NCBI GenBank assembly: GCA_021811585.1
Contig: JAJZOG010000006.1
Location: 1-32,595, forward strand
From: a bacterium
GTDB taxonomy: Bacteria > Patescibacteriota > Doudnabacteria > UBA920 > VMFF01
DNA: 32,595 nucleotides
Direction of reading: 5' to 3'
Every line of letters begins with the position of its first letter. The first letter of the stretch is position 1. Both the position numbers and the translations under genes were made by a program. Positions 15,035 through 21,882 of the stretch are shown here, one piece after another. The notes below the pieces were generated by a model, which worked only from the letters and a program-made list of their open reading frames with translations, did no database searches and had not been told where the DNA came from.

Positions 15035-15589
15035 ATGATAGAAAAGATTATTCCAAACAAAAAACAGCAGAGAATTATGATTTTTATGCTGGCCTGGCCA
15101 AGGCGCGCTTTTTTTGCGGGAGAAATAAAACATAAAGTTGGCGCATCAGGATTTGACCAGGCGCTTTCGGCATTGGCAAAATCCGGTTTTATTTCATCAT
15201 TCAAAAAACGCGGCAATAAATACGTCATGGTTAATGCCAGGCACGGTTTTTATAACCAGCTGCGCGCAGAGGCGGTTAGGATTTTGCGGAATAAGACAGA
15301 CGATGAGCTTTCAAAAACGCTTAAAAATTTAAAAGGGTTAAAAGCGGCCGTGCTTTCCGGAATTTTTGCCGGGAATGCGAGCGGGGATTGTGATTTGGTC
15401 CTGGTGGGAAACTTGCCGCAGAACAGGGTGAATAAGGTTGTGGGCAAAATCGAGCACTTGGTGGGACAGGAAATAAATTATGCGGTATTTGAACCTGCGG
15501 AATATAATTACAGAAAAAATATTTTTGACCGTTTTATGAAGGATATTTTCGAGAATGAGCATTTGGTGCTCATGGATAAGGTGAAGTGA
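15035..15589 (+). CDS. Winged-helix protein with nucleotidyltransferase-like domain
   Basis: A 184-aa protein. Residues 8-68 form a helix-turn-helix or winged-helix region (QRIMIFMLAWPRRAFFAGEI, then FDQALSALAKSGFISSF). Residues 100-150 look like a minimal polymerase-beta-type nucleotidyltransferase: AAVLSGIFAGNASGDCDLVLVG, with the acidic pair Asp118-x-Asp120, followed by IEHLVGQEINYAVFEPAEY. The GS-type loop is atypical and the third acid is uncertain. HTH-nucleotidyltransferase fusions occur in MNT-like antitoxin or regulatory proteins, but no HEPN partner is next to it. I start at ATG 15035; the upstream GTG lies inside the promoter. A perfect terminator follows. Confidence 0.72.
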   Translation: MIEKIIPNKKQQRIMIFMLAWPRRAFFAGEIKHKVGASGFDQALSALAKSGFISSFKKRGNKYVMVNARHGFYNQLRAEAVRILRNKTDDELSKTLKNLKGLKAAVLSGIFAGNASGDCDLVLVGNLPQNRVNKVVGKIEHLVGQEINYAVFEPAEYNYRKNIFDRFMKDIFENEHLVLMDKVK

Positions 15590-15630
15590 TTGATAAGGTA
15601 GGGTTATTGATAAGGGAAGTTATTTTACAA

Positions 15631-15660
15631 AAAACCAGGTTCTAAGGAGAACCTGGTTTT
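15631..15660. terminator. Bidirectional intrinsic terminator
   Basis: A perfect 13-bp stem: 15631-15643 (AAAACCAGGTTCT) pairs with 15648-15660, loop AAGG. Flanking A and T runs make it work on both strands, between two convergent genes. Confidence 0.92.
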
Positions 15661-15673
15661 AGCTTGGTGGCCG

Positions 15674-16294
15674 CTATTGCGGCCGGCAATCAGGTAGCCA
15701 GTGTGGAGCGATTATCCACCCTGGCCCCTGCAGCGACACCGTGGGTCTTAACCCACGAGTGTCGCCGTTTGAACAGCGAACCGTGGGCTCGGCGCCGCTG
15801 GAAACAGCGATGCTGCTACCAGGGCCGACTTTTTTCCGTTTCCCGTCCACATATAGGTGGACTGGAAAAGAAAAAAAATTATAGACGATTTCGGTGCCGC
15901 TTTGGAGCGGTTGAGCTTGGCTCTGGTATTGTCGCTGCCGCGGCTGTGCCTGACCTTGATATTGTTGTTGCCGCGCTTGCCGCTGCCGCGTTTGGTGTGC
16001 CGTTTGCTCGCACTGCGCACAATATATACTATTATGAATTTGCTGCACCTCCCGCGGCGTGCGGTTGGACTGCAACGCAAGCGCAAAATTTTGTGCCGCT
16101 AAACTATTTTTTTGCATGTTTTGATAGGTTCTGCCGATGAGCAGGGTGTTCAAAACCCCGCCGGCAAAACTTAAGGCGCAATTCCCTAAGGTACTATAAC
16201 AACCGTTATAGTACTGCGGAAAATATTGCGCCTTGGCGGCAGGCGGTGCCATCATGGCAACAAAAAAAACAACAAACAAAATGAACTTTTTCAT
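15674..16294 (-). CDS. Secreted Gln/Arg-rich protein of unknown function
   Basis: A 206-aa protein with a clean signal peptide (MKKFILFVVFFVAMMAPPAAKA, cleavage near residue 22), a Cys-containing region (NGCYSTLGNCALSFAGG), a Gln/Arg-rich stretch at about 98-133 with repeats of RQRQ and QYQ-QAQP type, and a folded-looking C-terminal part (FFSFPVHLYVDGKRKKVGPG, then WIIAPHWLPDCRP). I recognise no family. Expression signals are unusually strong for this window: AGGAGG before the ATG and a consensus promoter. The gene itself holds three stable hairpins (15733-15765, 15845-15862, 16173-16234). The Gln repeats suggest slippage-prone evolution. Confidence 0.75.
   Translation of the reverse strand: MKKFILFVVFFVAMMAPPAAKAQYFPQYYNGCYSTLGNCALSFAGGVLNTLLIGRTYQNMQKNSLAAQNFALALQSNRTPREVQQIHNSIYCAQCEQTAHQTRQRQARQQQYQGQAQPRQRQYQSQAQPLQSGTEIVYNFFSFPVHLYVDGKRKKVGPGSSIAVSSGAEPTVRCSNGDTRGLRPTVSLQGPGWIIAPHWLPDCRPQ
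16173..16234. repeat. Two-tier perfect inverted repeat inside a coding region
   Basis: Outer arms AAGGCGCAAT (16173-16182) and ATTGCGCCTT (16225-16234) are perfect complements. Inner arms GTACTATAAC (16191-16200) and GTTATAGTAC (16205-16214) are also perfect, with loop AACC. It lies 60-120 nt into the secreted-protein gene, right after the signal-peptide coding part. Confidence 0.8.
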
Positions 16295-16348
16295 TTTTCC
16301 TCCTGAATAGGACTGGAATCAGAATTTTCCCTTTTTCAGAGAAATGCA

Positions 16349-16377
16349 AATATACTATAAAGTATACCGTCTGTCAA
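16349..16377 (-). promoter_or_regulatory. Promoter of the secreted Q-rich protein gene
   Basis: On the minus strand, consensus TTGACA (16377-16372), a 17-nt spacer and TATATT (16354-16349). Predicted leader of about 47 nt with AGGAGG near the ATG. Confidence 0.8.
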
Positions 16378-16387
16378 GCAAAATAAT

Positions 16388-16416
16388 TTGTACAAAGTCC
16401 GTAAACTTCCTATAAT
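16388..16416 (+). promoter_or_regulatory. Promoter of the small membrane protein gene
   Basis: TTGTAC (16388-16393), 17-nt spacer, consensus TATAAT (16411-16416). Back to back with the minus-strand promoter; the two -35 boxes are about 10 nt apart. Confidence 0.75.
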
Positions 16417-16442
16417 GTATTCAGTAAAAATAAAAAGAACAG

Positions 16443-16676
16443 ATGAGCTCAATTTATCAAATTTATAATCAATTTCTAAGCTATTTTCCAACAGGCCTCC
16501 ATCCATTCATTTCTCTGCTTTTGGGAATCCTGATAATTTACGGCATAATCAAAGTTCTTCAGCGCGATTTTATTTATATAATTTTGCTTATAATTTTGCT
16601 CCCAGCATCAGTGCCAATCCTGGAAAATATTTGGAAATCATTAGCCAATATTATTACCTTCCTTTTAAAAAAATAA
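16443..16676 (+). CDS. Small membrane protein, unknown
   Basis: A 77-aa protein with two hydrophobic helices (about residues 20-38 and 43-62), the second ending in Pro residues, and a Lys-Lys C-terminus. No family recognised. A good promoter ends 26 nt before the ATG, which supports expression. It sits 45 nt before the zinc-ribbon gene and shares its terminator, so the two probably form a two-gene unit. Confidence 0.6.
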   Translation: MSSIYQIYNQFLSYFPTGLHPFISLLLGILIIYGIIKVLQRDFIYIILLIILLPASVPILENIWKSLANIITFLLKK

Positions 16677-16721
16677 ATAAGCCCCAAAAAGGCAACCCAA
16701 GTGGGTTTTAAGGACAAGAAT

Positions 16722-16892
16722 ATGTCATATGGCAATTCGTATGATACTGTCCGCGGGGAAGATACGGATAACCGCAGCTGCGGAATTTGCGGCAGGCGGT
16801 TGGATTCTTCTAATAGGTCCTCGCAAAATTCCGAGTACTGCAAATATTGCATGCCCGGAGATGGCGAAGAATTGGAAGATGGTGATTTGTAG
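16722..16892 (+). CDS. Small acidic zinc-ribbon protein
   Basis: A 56-aa protein with two CxxC pairs (Cys20/Cys23 in SCGICGRRL and Cys40/Cys43 in YCKYCMPG), predicted to bind one zinc, and an acidic C-terminus (GDGEELEDGDL). I chose the ATG at 16722, with AAGGAC upstream, over an in-frame GTG 21 nt earlier. Small proteins of this kind are often annotated as zinc ribbon and function is unknown. Strong terminator follows. Confidence 0.65.
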   Translation: MSYGNSYDTVRGEDTDNRSCGICGRRLDSSNRSSQNSEYCKYCMPGDGEELEDGDL

Positions 16893-16899
16893 CTATGGT

Positions 16900-16928
16900 T
16901 TAAAAAGACGCATGGAGCGTCTTTTTAA
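16900..16928 (+). terminator. Intrinsic terminator
   Basis: TTAAAAAGACGC (from 16900) pairs with GCGTCTTTTTAA (to 16928), loop ATGGA; the T run follows the GC part of the stem. It separates the zinc-ribbon unit from lexA. Confidence 0.9.
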
Positions 16929-16993
16929 TTGCAAGCGCGTTTTTAGCTGTGGATAATTTTTTTCATTTACTTGGTTTCTTAAGGATTTATAGG

Positions 16994-17035
16994 ATTGACA
17001 TAAAGTGAACGTTCGTTTACTATTGCTATGTAAAC
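16994..17035 (+). promoter_or_regulatory. lexA promoter with overlapping palindromic operator
   Basis: TTGACA (16994-16999), 17-nt spacer and TACTAT (17017-17022). The near-palindrome GTGAACGTTCGTTTAC (17004-17019) fills the spacer and covers the start of the -10; it can be written GTRAACG-NN-CGTTYAC. A second half site, GTAAACG, lies at 17029-17035, at the expected transcription start. This fits autorepression by LexA. The core resembles the GAAC-N4-GTTC box of Gram-positive LexA with one change. Confidence 0.75.
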
Positions 17036-17042
17036 GTATTAT

Positions 17043-17657
17043 ATGCAGGAATTGAGTGAAAAACAATCCAAGGTTTTGGGTTTTATAATTTCGGAAATTC
17101 GGGAAAAAACATTACCCCCGTCATTTTCGGAAATAGCCAAGTTTTTAAGAGTGGCATCGAAAAATTCCGTTGCTAAAATTTTGAAAGTCCTTGAGGACAG
17201 TGGTTATATAAAAACAAGCGGAAAAGCCAGGGGCATTGAAGTTTTGGATTCAAATGGCCAATCAATTCTTAAAGGAATTGTTTCAGTCCCAATTTTGGGA
17301 AATATTCAGGCAGGCCTGCCCACTTATGCAGAGCAAAATATAGAAGATTGGATAAATCTTCCGCAGACACTGGTGAAAACCAGGAGGGATGTTTTTTTGC
17401 TCCGCGTGCGCGGGGATAGTATGAAAAATGCTGGAATTTTGGCAGGCGATCTTGTTATAGTAAAACCAACCAAAGAAGCGGTTCATGGGGATATTGTGGT
17501 TGCTTTATTGCACGATGAGGCAACGGTTAAACGTTTTATTAAAATTCAGAATAGGGCATATTTAAAACCGGAGAACGAGAATTATAAAAACATATACCCA
17601 AAAGAAGAGTGGACAATCCAGGGTAAAGTAGTTGGTGTAATTAGAAACTTGGAATAA
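17043..17657 (+). CDS. lexA: LexA repressor
   Basis: SOS repressor that cleaves itself when stimulated by RecA filaments. The 204-aa protein has the N-terminal winged helix (residues 1-65; SEKQSKVLGFI, PPSFSEIAKFL, KNSVAKILKVLEDSGYI) and the S24 peptidase domain with the Ala90-Gly91 cleavage site (GNIQAGLP), Ser126 (RGDSM) and Lys163 (TVKRF). All catalytic parts are intact. The recognition helix (SKNSVAKILKVL) differs from the usual S.nAv..hl, in line with a different operator. It is first gene of a run with two small proteins and radC. Confidence 0.95.
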   Translation: MQELSEKQSKVLGFIISEIREKTLPPSFSEIAKFLRVASKNSVAKILKVLEDSGYIKTSGKARGIEVLDSNGQSILKGIVSVPILGNIQAGLPTYAEQNIEDWINLPQTLVKTRRDVFLLRVRGDSMKNAGILAGDLVIVKPTKEAVHGDIVVALLHDEATVKRFIKIQNRAYLKPENENYKNIYPKEEWTIQGKVVGVIRNLE

Positions 17658-17663
17658 ACAAAA

Positions 17664-17846
17664 ATGTCGGAATTCGAAAAAATAAAAGACATATTAATTA
17701 AAGACATGCAAAAGCTTTGCGCGCATTGTAGCAGCGGCAATTTTCCTCACGAGTGTCCGATAAAGCATATTTCCGCGGAACTTGCGGGAATAAGAGGCGT
17801 ACCGCTTATGGTTAATAGTGAATTTCGAGGCATTATTTTTAAATAA
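17664..17846 (+). CDS. Small Cys-rich protein in the lexA operon
   Basis: A 60-aa protein starting 6 nt after the lexA stop. Residues 1-18 are a charged helix (EFEKIKDILIKDMQKL), followed by CAHC...HEC (Cys19, Cys22, His29, Cys31), which could bind a metal, and a C-terminal hydrophobic stretch ending GIIFK. No family recognised. Its stop overlaps the next ATG by one base, so translation is probably coupled. Co-regulation with lexA suggests a DNA-damage role, inferred from position only. Confidence 0.6.
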   Translation: MSEFEKIKDILIKDMQKLCAHCSSGNFPHECPIKHISAELAGIRGVPLMVNSEFRGIIFK

Positions 17847-18094
17847 TGTTTACTGATGTAAATGAAGCAGTTGAAGTTGCGGTAATTTTCAAGAAAGATT
17901 CGGTTCGCCCGTCTATTTTAAAATGGGGCGGCCGTATTTATAAGATTGAGAAGATTAATATGGTCCACAAATTCCTTGTCGGGCAAACCTTGACTTATTG
18001 CTTTTCGGTTTCAGACGGCCATAATTTTTTCAAGCTTTTATTTGATACGCAAAAACTGCGTTGGGAGCTGGAGCAGGTCTATCACGAAGGGTAA
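17846..18094 (+). CDS. Small protein in the lexA operon, possibly DUF6504-like
   Basis: An 82-aa protein, mostly beta strands: EAVEVAVIFKKDSVRPSILKWGG, RIYKIEKI, TYCFSVSDG, FKLLFDTQKLRWELEQVYHEG. The order (a P..L.W.GR.Y.I element, then a strand and W.L..V near the end) recalls the small DUF6504-type proteins that accompany Y-family polymerase genes in SOS operons, but that link is from memory and weak. It lies 2 nt before radC. No polymerase gene is present in the window. Confidence 0.6.
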   Translation: MFTDVNEAVEVAVIFKKDSVRPSILKWGGRIYKIEKINMVHKFLVGQTLTYCFSVSDGHNFFKLLFDTQKLRWELEQVYHEG

Positions 18095-18096
18095 CC

Positions 18097-18819
18097 ATGA
18101 GTTTTTATTTAAAAGACCTCCCGGCTTTAGAAAGGCCGCGTGAACGGTTGTTGCAGAGCGGCGCCGGTTCGCTTTCATTGTTTGAATTATTCGAAATTAT
18201 TTTTTCACAGGGCAGTAAGAAAAATAATGTTTTTCAGATTTCCAATAATTTGCTTGCTCAATATGGTTCGCTGGCGCAAATGCGGCAAGCCACTATTCAG
18301 GAATTGTGCCAGATTCAGGGTATTGGAGAGGCAAAGGCAGCGCAATTGCATGCGGCAATTGAGCTTGGCAGAAGGTTGTTTGCGGAAAATAATACTCCGA
18401 AATCAGGTGCCATATTGGATACTAATCATGCCTCTAAGCTCGCACTTTCATATTTAAAAGATAAAAAGAAAGAACATCTCTTGTTGTTTTGCTTGGATTC
18501 CAGATCCCGGCTTATCGTGCGCCCGCAAATAATATCAGTAGGCACTTTAAATTCTTCGCTTGTGCATCAGCGGGAAGTGTTTGATTGCGCAATCAGAAAT
18601 CATGCCGCGCAGATTATGCTGGCACACAACCATCCGTCAGGGGACTTTACGCCTTCATTCGAGGATTTTGAAACCACAAAAAATATTGCCCTTGCAGGCA
18701 ATATAATGGGCATAAATTTGCTGGACCACATTGTTATCGGCGCTGATAATTTTTCCAGCATTAGAGTGGCAAATCCTGAAATCTTCGATGTTCAGAAAAC
18801 AAACGCCATACGATATTAA
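18097..18819 (+). CDS. radC: RadC-family JAB/MPN domain protein
   Basis: A 240-aa protein with an N-terminal helix-hairpin-helix region (LCQIQGIGEAKAAQL, residues 70-84) and a C-terminal JAMM metallo domain with the HNHPSGD motif at 177-183 (His177, His179, Asp183). The family was named for DNA repair but its enzymatic role is not established. I start at ATG 18097 (MSFYLKDLPALERPRE), typical for RadC, not the in-frame ATG 36 nt upstream inside the preceding gene. Its stop overlaps that of convergent cysS by 3 nt. Confidence 0.9.
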   Translation: MSFYLKDLPALERPRERLLQSGAGSLSLFELFEIIFSQGSKKNNVFQISNNLLAQYGSLAQMRQATIQELCQIQGIGEAKAAQLHAAIELGRRLFAENNTPKSGAILDTNHASKLALSYLKDKKKEHLLLFCLDSRSRLIVRPQIISVGTLNSSLVHQREVFDCAIRNHAAQIMLAHNHPSGDFTPSFEDFETTKNIALAGNIMGINLLDHIVIGADNFSSIRVANPEIFDVQKTNAIRY

Positions 18820-20234
18820 ATTTTTCTTAGCTTTGTGCCTTCAGGCGTGTCCAGAATTTCATATCCTTTGCTTTCGATTTCTTGGCGAAGCTTGTCCGAG
18901 GTGGCAAAATCCTTGTTTTTCCTTGCATTGTTGCGCCTGCGCAATATTTCTTTGATCTCCCGGCTAAGCTTGTTAGCGGAAATAAATTCTTTTTGCAATG
19001 CCGCATTTCCAAGCTCAAGCCCAAGTACCTTGTCGAATTCCAAAAGCGTGGCAAATTTATTTTCGGGCTTTTCGCTTGCTCCCAAAAGTTCGTAGGTTAT
19101 GGCAAGCGCTTCAGCTGTGTTCAGATCATTATTAATGGCTTGCTCGAATTTTTCATATGCGCCTTGGATTATTTTTCCCGAATCGCCATGCGCCTGAATT
19201 TTTAATTCAGCCGCTTGGTCTTGGAGCTTCACAAAGCCGTTTTTAGCCGCTTCCATGGATTGTTTTGTGATGTTCATTTGGCTGCGATAATGCGATTGCA
19301 AAACCAAAAACCTAAATTGCAATCCCTCTAATTCTCCGGCTTTTTCAAGCTCATCCAGAATTAGAAAATTGCCCAAGCTTTTTGACATCTTTTTGTTTTC
19401 AACCAGTATGTGCTCCGAGTGCATCCAGTAGTTTACAAAGGGCTTATAAATTGGCTGGGCCTGAGCTATTTCATTAGTGTGGTGCGGAAAAAGCAGGTCA
19501 ATGCCGCCGGTGTGAATATCTGTGCCGCTTCCGAAAGCATCATGATTTATGACTGTACATTCAATGTGCCATCCCGGCCTGCCTTGGCCCAAAATCGGAT
19601 GATCCCAAAAAATTCCTCCATCGCTTTTATCGCGCGCCTTCCAAAGCGCGAAATCCGAAAGATCATCTTTGTCATATTCATCCACTTTTACGCGCGCGCC
19701 TATTTTTTTGCCTTCCAGGAATTTGCCGCCCACAAGCGCTCCATAGTCCCCGAAATCATTTTGGTATTTTTCGATGCTAAAATATGTGGAGTTGTCTTCT
19801 GCTTTGTAGGCATAACCTTTTTCCATGAGGCGCAGGATAAATTCCTGAATTTTTGGAATTTTCTCCGAAACCTTCACAAAACGTATTTGCGCCGCATCAA
19901 TATTAATCCTGGAAAGGTCGGAAAGAAATCTTTCAAAATATTCCTGCGTAAAACGCGAAAGTTCCTGCGTGCCCGCGCCGGCGCCGTATTTTTTTATGGT
20001 ATTGGCAATGGTTTTATCATCCACATCCGTAATATTCATCACCCAGTCAACTCCATAGCCGTTGAATTCCAGCGCCCGTTTTAAAATATCCGGGAAAATA
20101 TATGCACGCAAATTTCCCAGATGCACAAGGTTGTAGACAGTCGGGCCGCAAGTATAAAGTTTTATTTTTTCGCTTTTGCCGTGCTCAAAAATTTCGTTTT
20201 TGCGGGCAAGCGAATCGTAAAATTTGAAATCCAT
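18816..20234 (-). CDS. cysS: Cysteinyl-tRNA synthetase
   Basis: Class I synthetase charging tRNA-Cys. The 472-aa protein has LYTCGPTVYNLVHLGNLRAY (Cys29 zinc ligand, HLGN as the HIGH motif at 38-41), the zinc ligands in GWHIECTVI and HHTNEIAQ, GGIDLLFPHH, and KKMSKSLGNF (KMSKS). The C-terminal helical anticodon region is present. Length is normal. The promoter on its strand places the -10 six bases before the ATG, so the transcript is predicted to be leaderless. It lies downstream of corA on the same strand with a 54-nt gap. Confidence 0.97.
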   Translation of the reverse strand: MDFKFYDSLARKNEIFEHGKSEKIKLYTCGPTVYNLVHLGNLRAYIFPDILKRALEFNGYGVDWVMNITDVDDKTIANTIKKYGAGAGTQELSRFTQEYFERFLSDLSRINIDAAQIRFVKVSEKIPKIQEFILRLMEKGYAYKAEDNSTYFSIEKYQNDFGDYGALVGGKFLEGKKIGARVKVDEYDKDDLSDFALWKARDKSDGGIFWDHPILGQGRPGWHIECTVINHDAFGSGTDIHTGGIDLLFPHHTNEIAQAQPIYKPFVNYWMHSEHILVENKKMSKSLGNFLILDELEKAGELEGLQFRFLVLQSHYRSQMNITKQSMEAAKNGFVKLQDQAAELKIQAHGDSGKIIQGAYEKFEQAINNDLNTAEALAITYELLGASEKPENKFATLLEFDKVLGLELGNAALQKEFISANKLSREIKEILRRRNNARKNKDFATSDKLRQEIESKGYEILDTPEGTKLRKI

Positions 20235-20240
20235 GGATTA

Positions 20241-20269
20241 AGTTTAGCAATAGGCGGCTGAATTGACAA
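20241..20269 (-). promoter_or_regulatory. Promoter of cysS, leaderless type
   Basis: On the minus strand TTGTCA (20269-20264), 17-nt spacer, TGC then TAAACT (20246-20241), then 6 nt to the ATG at 20234. Confidence 0.65.
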
Positions 20270-20288
20270 AAGCACACTGCCGGCTGCC

Positions 20289-21209
20289 TTAGAACCACTT
20301 TTTCTTTTTGAAAAACAAGAGCATGCAAAGTGATGCCGTTGCGGCGATAATCAGGATTATCCAGAATGCGTTAGGATTTGTTTTTAGCGGCATGTTGTCT
20401 ATGTTCAGGCCGAAGATAAAAAGAATCAGCGTGGCAGGAAGGAAAATGCCGGAAAAAATAGTAATTACTTTTGTAATTTGGTTCAGGCGGTTTGTGGCCA
20501 GCGATTGGTTGGCATCTTGCATGGCTTCCATGGTTTCTTTCTGCGTCGCAAGGATGTCCCAGATGTTTTCGGAATGTTCCAGCAAATTCAAGTAATAATT
20601 TTTGCTTTCGTGAAAAAGCATATACGGTTCTTTGCGGGCCGCGAGTTTTTTTAAAATTAGGTGGTGGGTTTTGGTAATGCGCCTGAAATCTATGATGTTT
20701 GTCTTCATGAGCGAAATTTTTTCAAGCATGGAAACATCAATATCCGAAAAAATGCCGCTTTCAATTTCATTCATGTCTTTGCTGATATGGTCAAGCAGCG
20801 GAAAACTGCGCCTGAAAAGCGATTCCAAAACCTTGTATAGCAGCCAGCCGGAATTTTTTCCCATATATTCCCGGCGAATTTCTTCGTTTTCATCCGCATT
20901 GTTAAATGTGCGAATCATTGTGTACATGGATCCGTCATGGATTGTCAAAAGATAATCCGTGCCGATAAGAAAATCCACTTCAGCGGGGCGTATAACCCTG
21001 GTTTTTTTATTAAATACAGGGAAAAGCAGAACCATGGTATTGTGGCTGCCGTGTTCCTCGAACTTGGCGTGCTGGGATGCTGAGGTGATATCCGTCAGGT
21101 CCAACTCGCCGAATTTGAAATTTTCTTTGAGGTAATCGATTTCCTTTGCGCCAGGGTTTATAACGTCTATCCAGCGCAAATGCTTTGTGTGGATGATTCT
21201 TATATTCAT
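20289..21209 (-). CDS. CorA-family divalent cation transporter with GLN in place of GMN
   Basis: A 306-aa CorA-like channel: soluble alpha/beta N-terminal domain, a long helix region (KETMEAMQDANQSLATNRLNQ) and two C-terminal membrane helices (about 248-266 and 284-302) ending KKKKW. The selectivity motif between them, normally GMN, reads GLN (Gly267-Leu268-Asn269) in FGLNIDNMP. ZntB-type relatives have GIN and different ion use, so Mg2+ specificity is not certain. Expressed upstream of cysS on the minus strand; a weak TATAAA lies 8 nt before the ATG. Confidence 0.88.
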   Translation of the reverse strand: MNIRIIHTKHLRWIDVINPGAKEIDYLKENFKFGELDLTDITSASQHAKFEEHGSHNTMVLLFPVFNKKTRVIRPAEVDFLIGTDYLLTIHDGSMYTMIRTFNNADENEEIRREYMGKNSGWLLYKVLESLFRRSFPLLDHISKDMNEIESGIFSDIDVSMLEKISLMKTNIIDFRRITKTHHLILKKLAARKEPYMLFHESKNYYLNLLEHSENIWDILATQKETMEAMQDANQSLATNRLNQITKVITIFSGIFLPATLILFIFGLNIDNMPLKTNPNAFWIILIIAATASLCMLLFFKKKKWF

Positions 21210-21251
21210 TTTTGTGTTTATATTTGGTTTCGCTTATTGTGCGGTTGTGTG

Positions 21252-21293
21252 GATCTTACCTCAGGTTGGCTTGATCCTACCTCGGGCTGTGCA
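21252..21293. repeat. Degenerate 21-nt tandem duplication
   Basis: Two units of 21 nt at 21252-21272 and 21273-21293 share GATCYTACCTCRGG and agree at about 15 of 21 positions. It lies in the divergent region between corA and the gene at 21382. Function unknown. Confidence 0.5.
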
Positions 21294-21345
21294 GAGAGGT
21301 CCTCTACATGTCCTGGACTTTTACCTTCGAATATATTATATTTTT

Positions 21346-21375
21346 TTGTTGGGAAATTAGCAAATATGATATAAT
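21346..21375 (+). promoter_or_regulatory. Promoter of the 21382 gene, leaderless type
   Basis: TTGTTG (21346-21351), 18-nt spacer, TGA then consensus TATAAT (21370-21375), then 6 nt to ATG at 21382. Confidence 0.7.
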
Positions 21376-21381
21376 CAATTT

Positions 21382-21795
21382 ATGATAAACCAGGAATTTG
21401 AACATATCACCCCGCCTTTTCCGCCTTCGGAAATGCCGGAATTAAAAGCCAAAAGCTCGGAAACCGCGGCAGGTACTGGGGAAGCTTTGCTGGAAACCCC
21501 GCAAAATACAGGGGTTTTGCCTGAGGTTGCCCCGAGTTTGGAAACGCCGGAGGAAAATCGTTCGGCACCAGAAGCGCAAGACGAAAAATATGCGCAAGCA
21601 CTTAGGAATTTGGAACAGATGATTAATGGCGGCGCAAACCCCGCTGATTTTAAAATAGGATCAAATCCGGATAAAGGAGAGATATCGGCAAGCATGCTGA
21701 ATGATGCGGTCTATGGCAACGGCGGCCGAACCGACCATGGCAACGCCGATGGCAATGGCGCCAATAGCGGCAATGGCGGGAAGAAAAACACATAA
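21382..21795 (+). CDS. Disordered low-complexity protein upstream of a VirD4-like ATPase
   Basis: A 137-aa hydrophilic protein without signal peptide or membrane helix. The first half is rich in Pro, Glu and Ser (ITPPFPPSEMPELKAKSSET), a short helix follows (EKYAQALRNLEQMING), and the tail is a Gly/Asn repeat (DHGNADGNGANSGNGGKKN). No family recognised. It has a good promoter and precedes the ATPase by 87 nt, so it may be an adaptor or substrate of that machine; this is inference from order only. Confidence 0.6.
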   Translation: MINQEFEHITPPFPPSEMPELKAKSSETAAGTGEALLETPQNTGVLPEVAPSLETPEENRSAPEAQDEKYAQALRNLEQMINGGANPADFKIGSNPDKGEISASMLNDAVYGNGGRTDHGNADGNGANSGNGGKKNT

Positions 21796-21882
21796 CCAAT
21801 ATACGAGCTTACTAATACACAAGCTTAAATTTTAAAAAGCTTATAAAGCAATTTGAGCCCTGTCCCAAAATAAAAATAAAAA

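Noticed and set aside
16948-16956. A perfect DnaA box (TGTGGATAA)
   Set aside because: A single copy with no cluster, no AT-rich unwinding region and no dnaA or dnaN nearby; not evidence for an origin.
19410-20084. A 224-codon open frame on the plus strand opposite cysS
   Set aside because: It lies fully within cysS, has shadow-like composition and no promoter or ribosome site.
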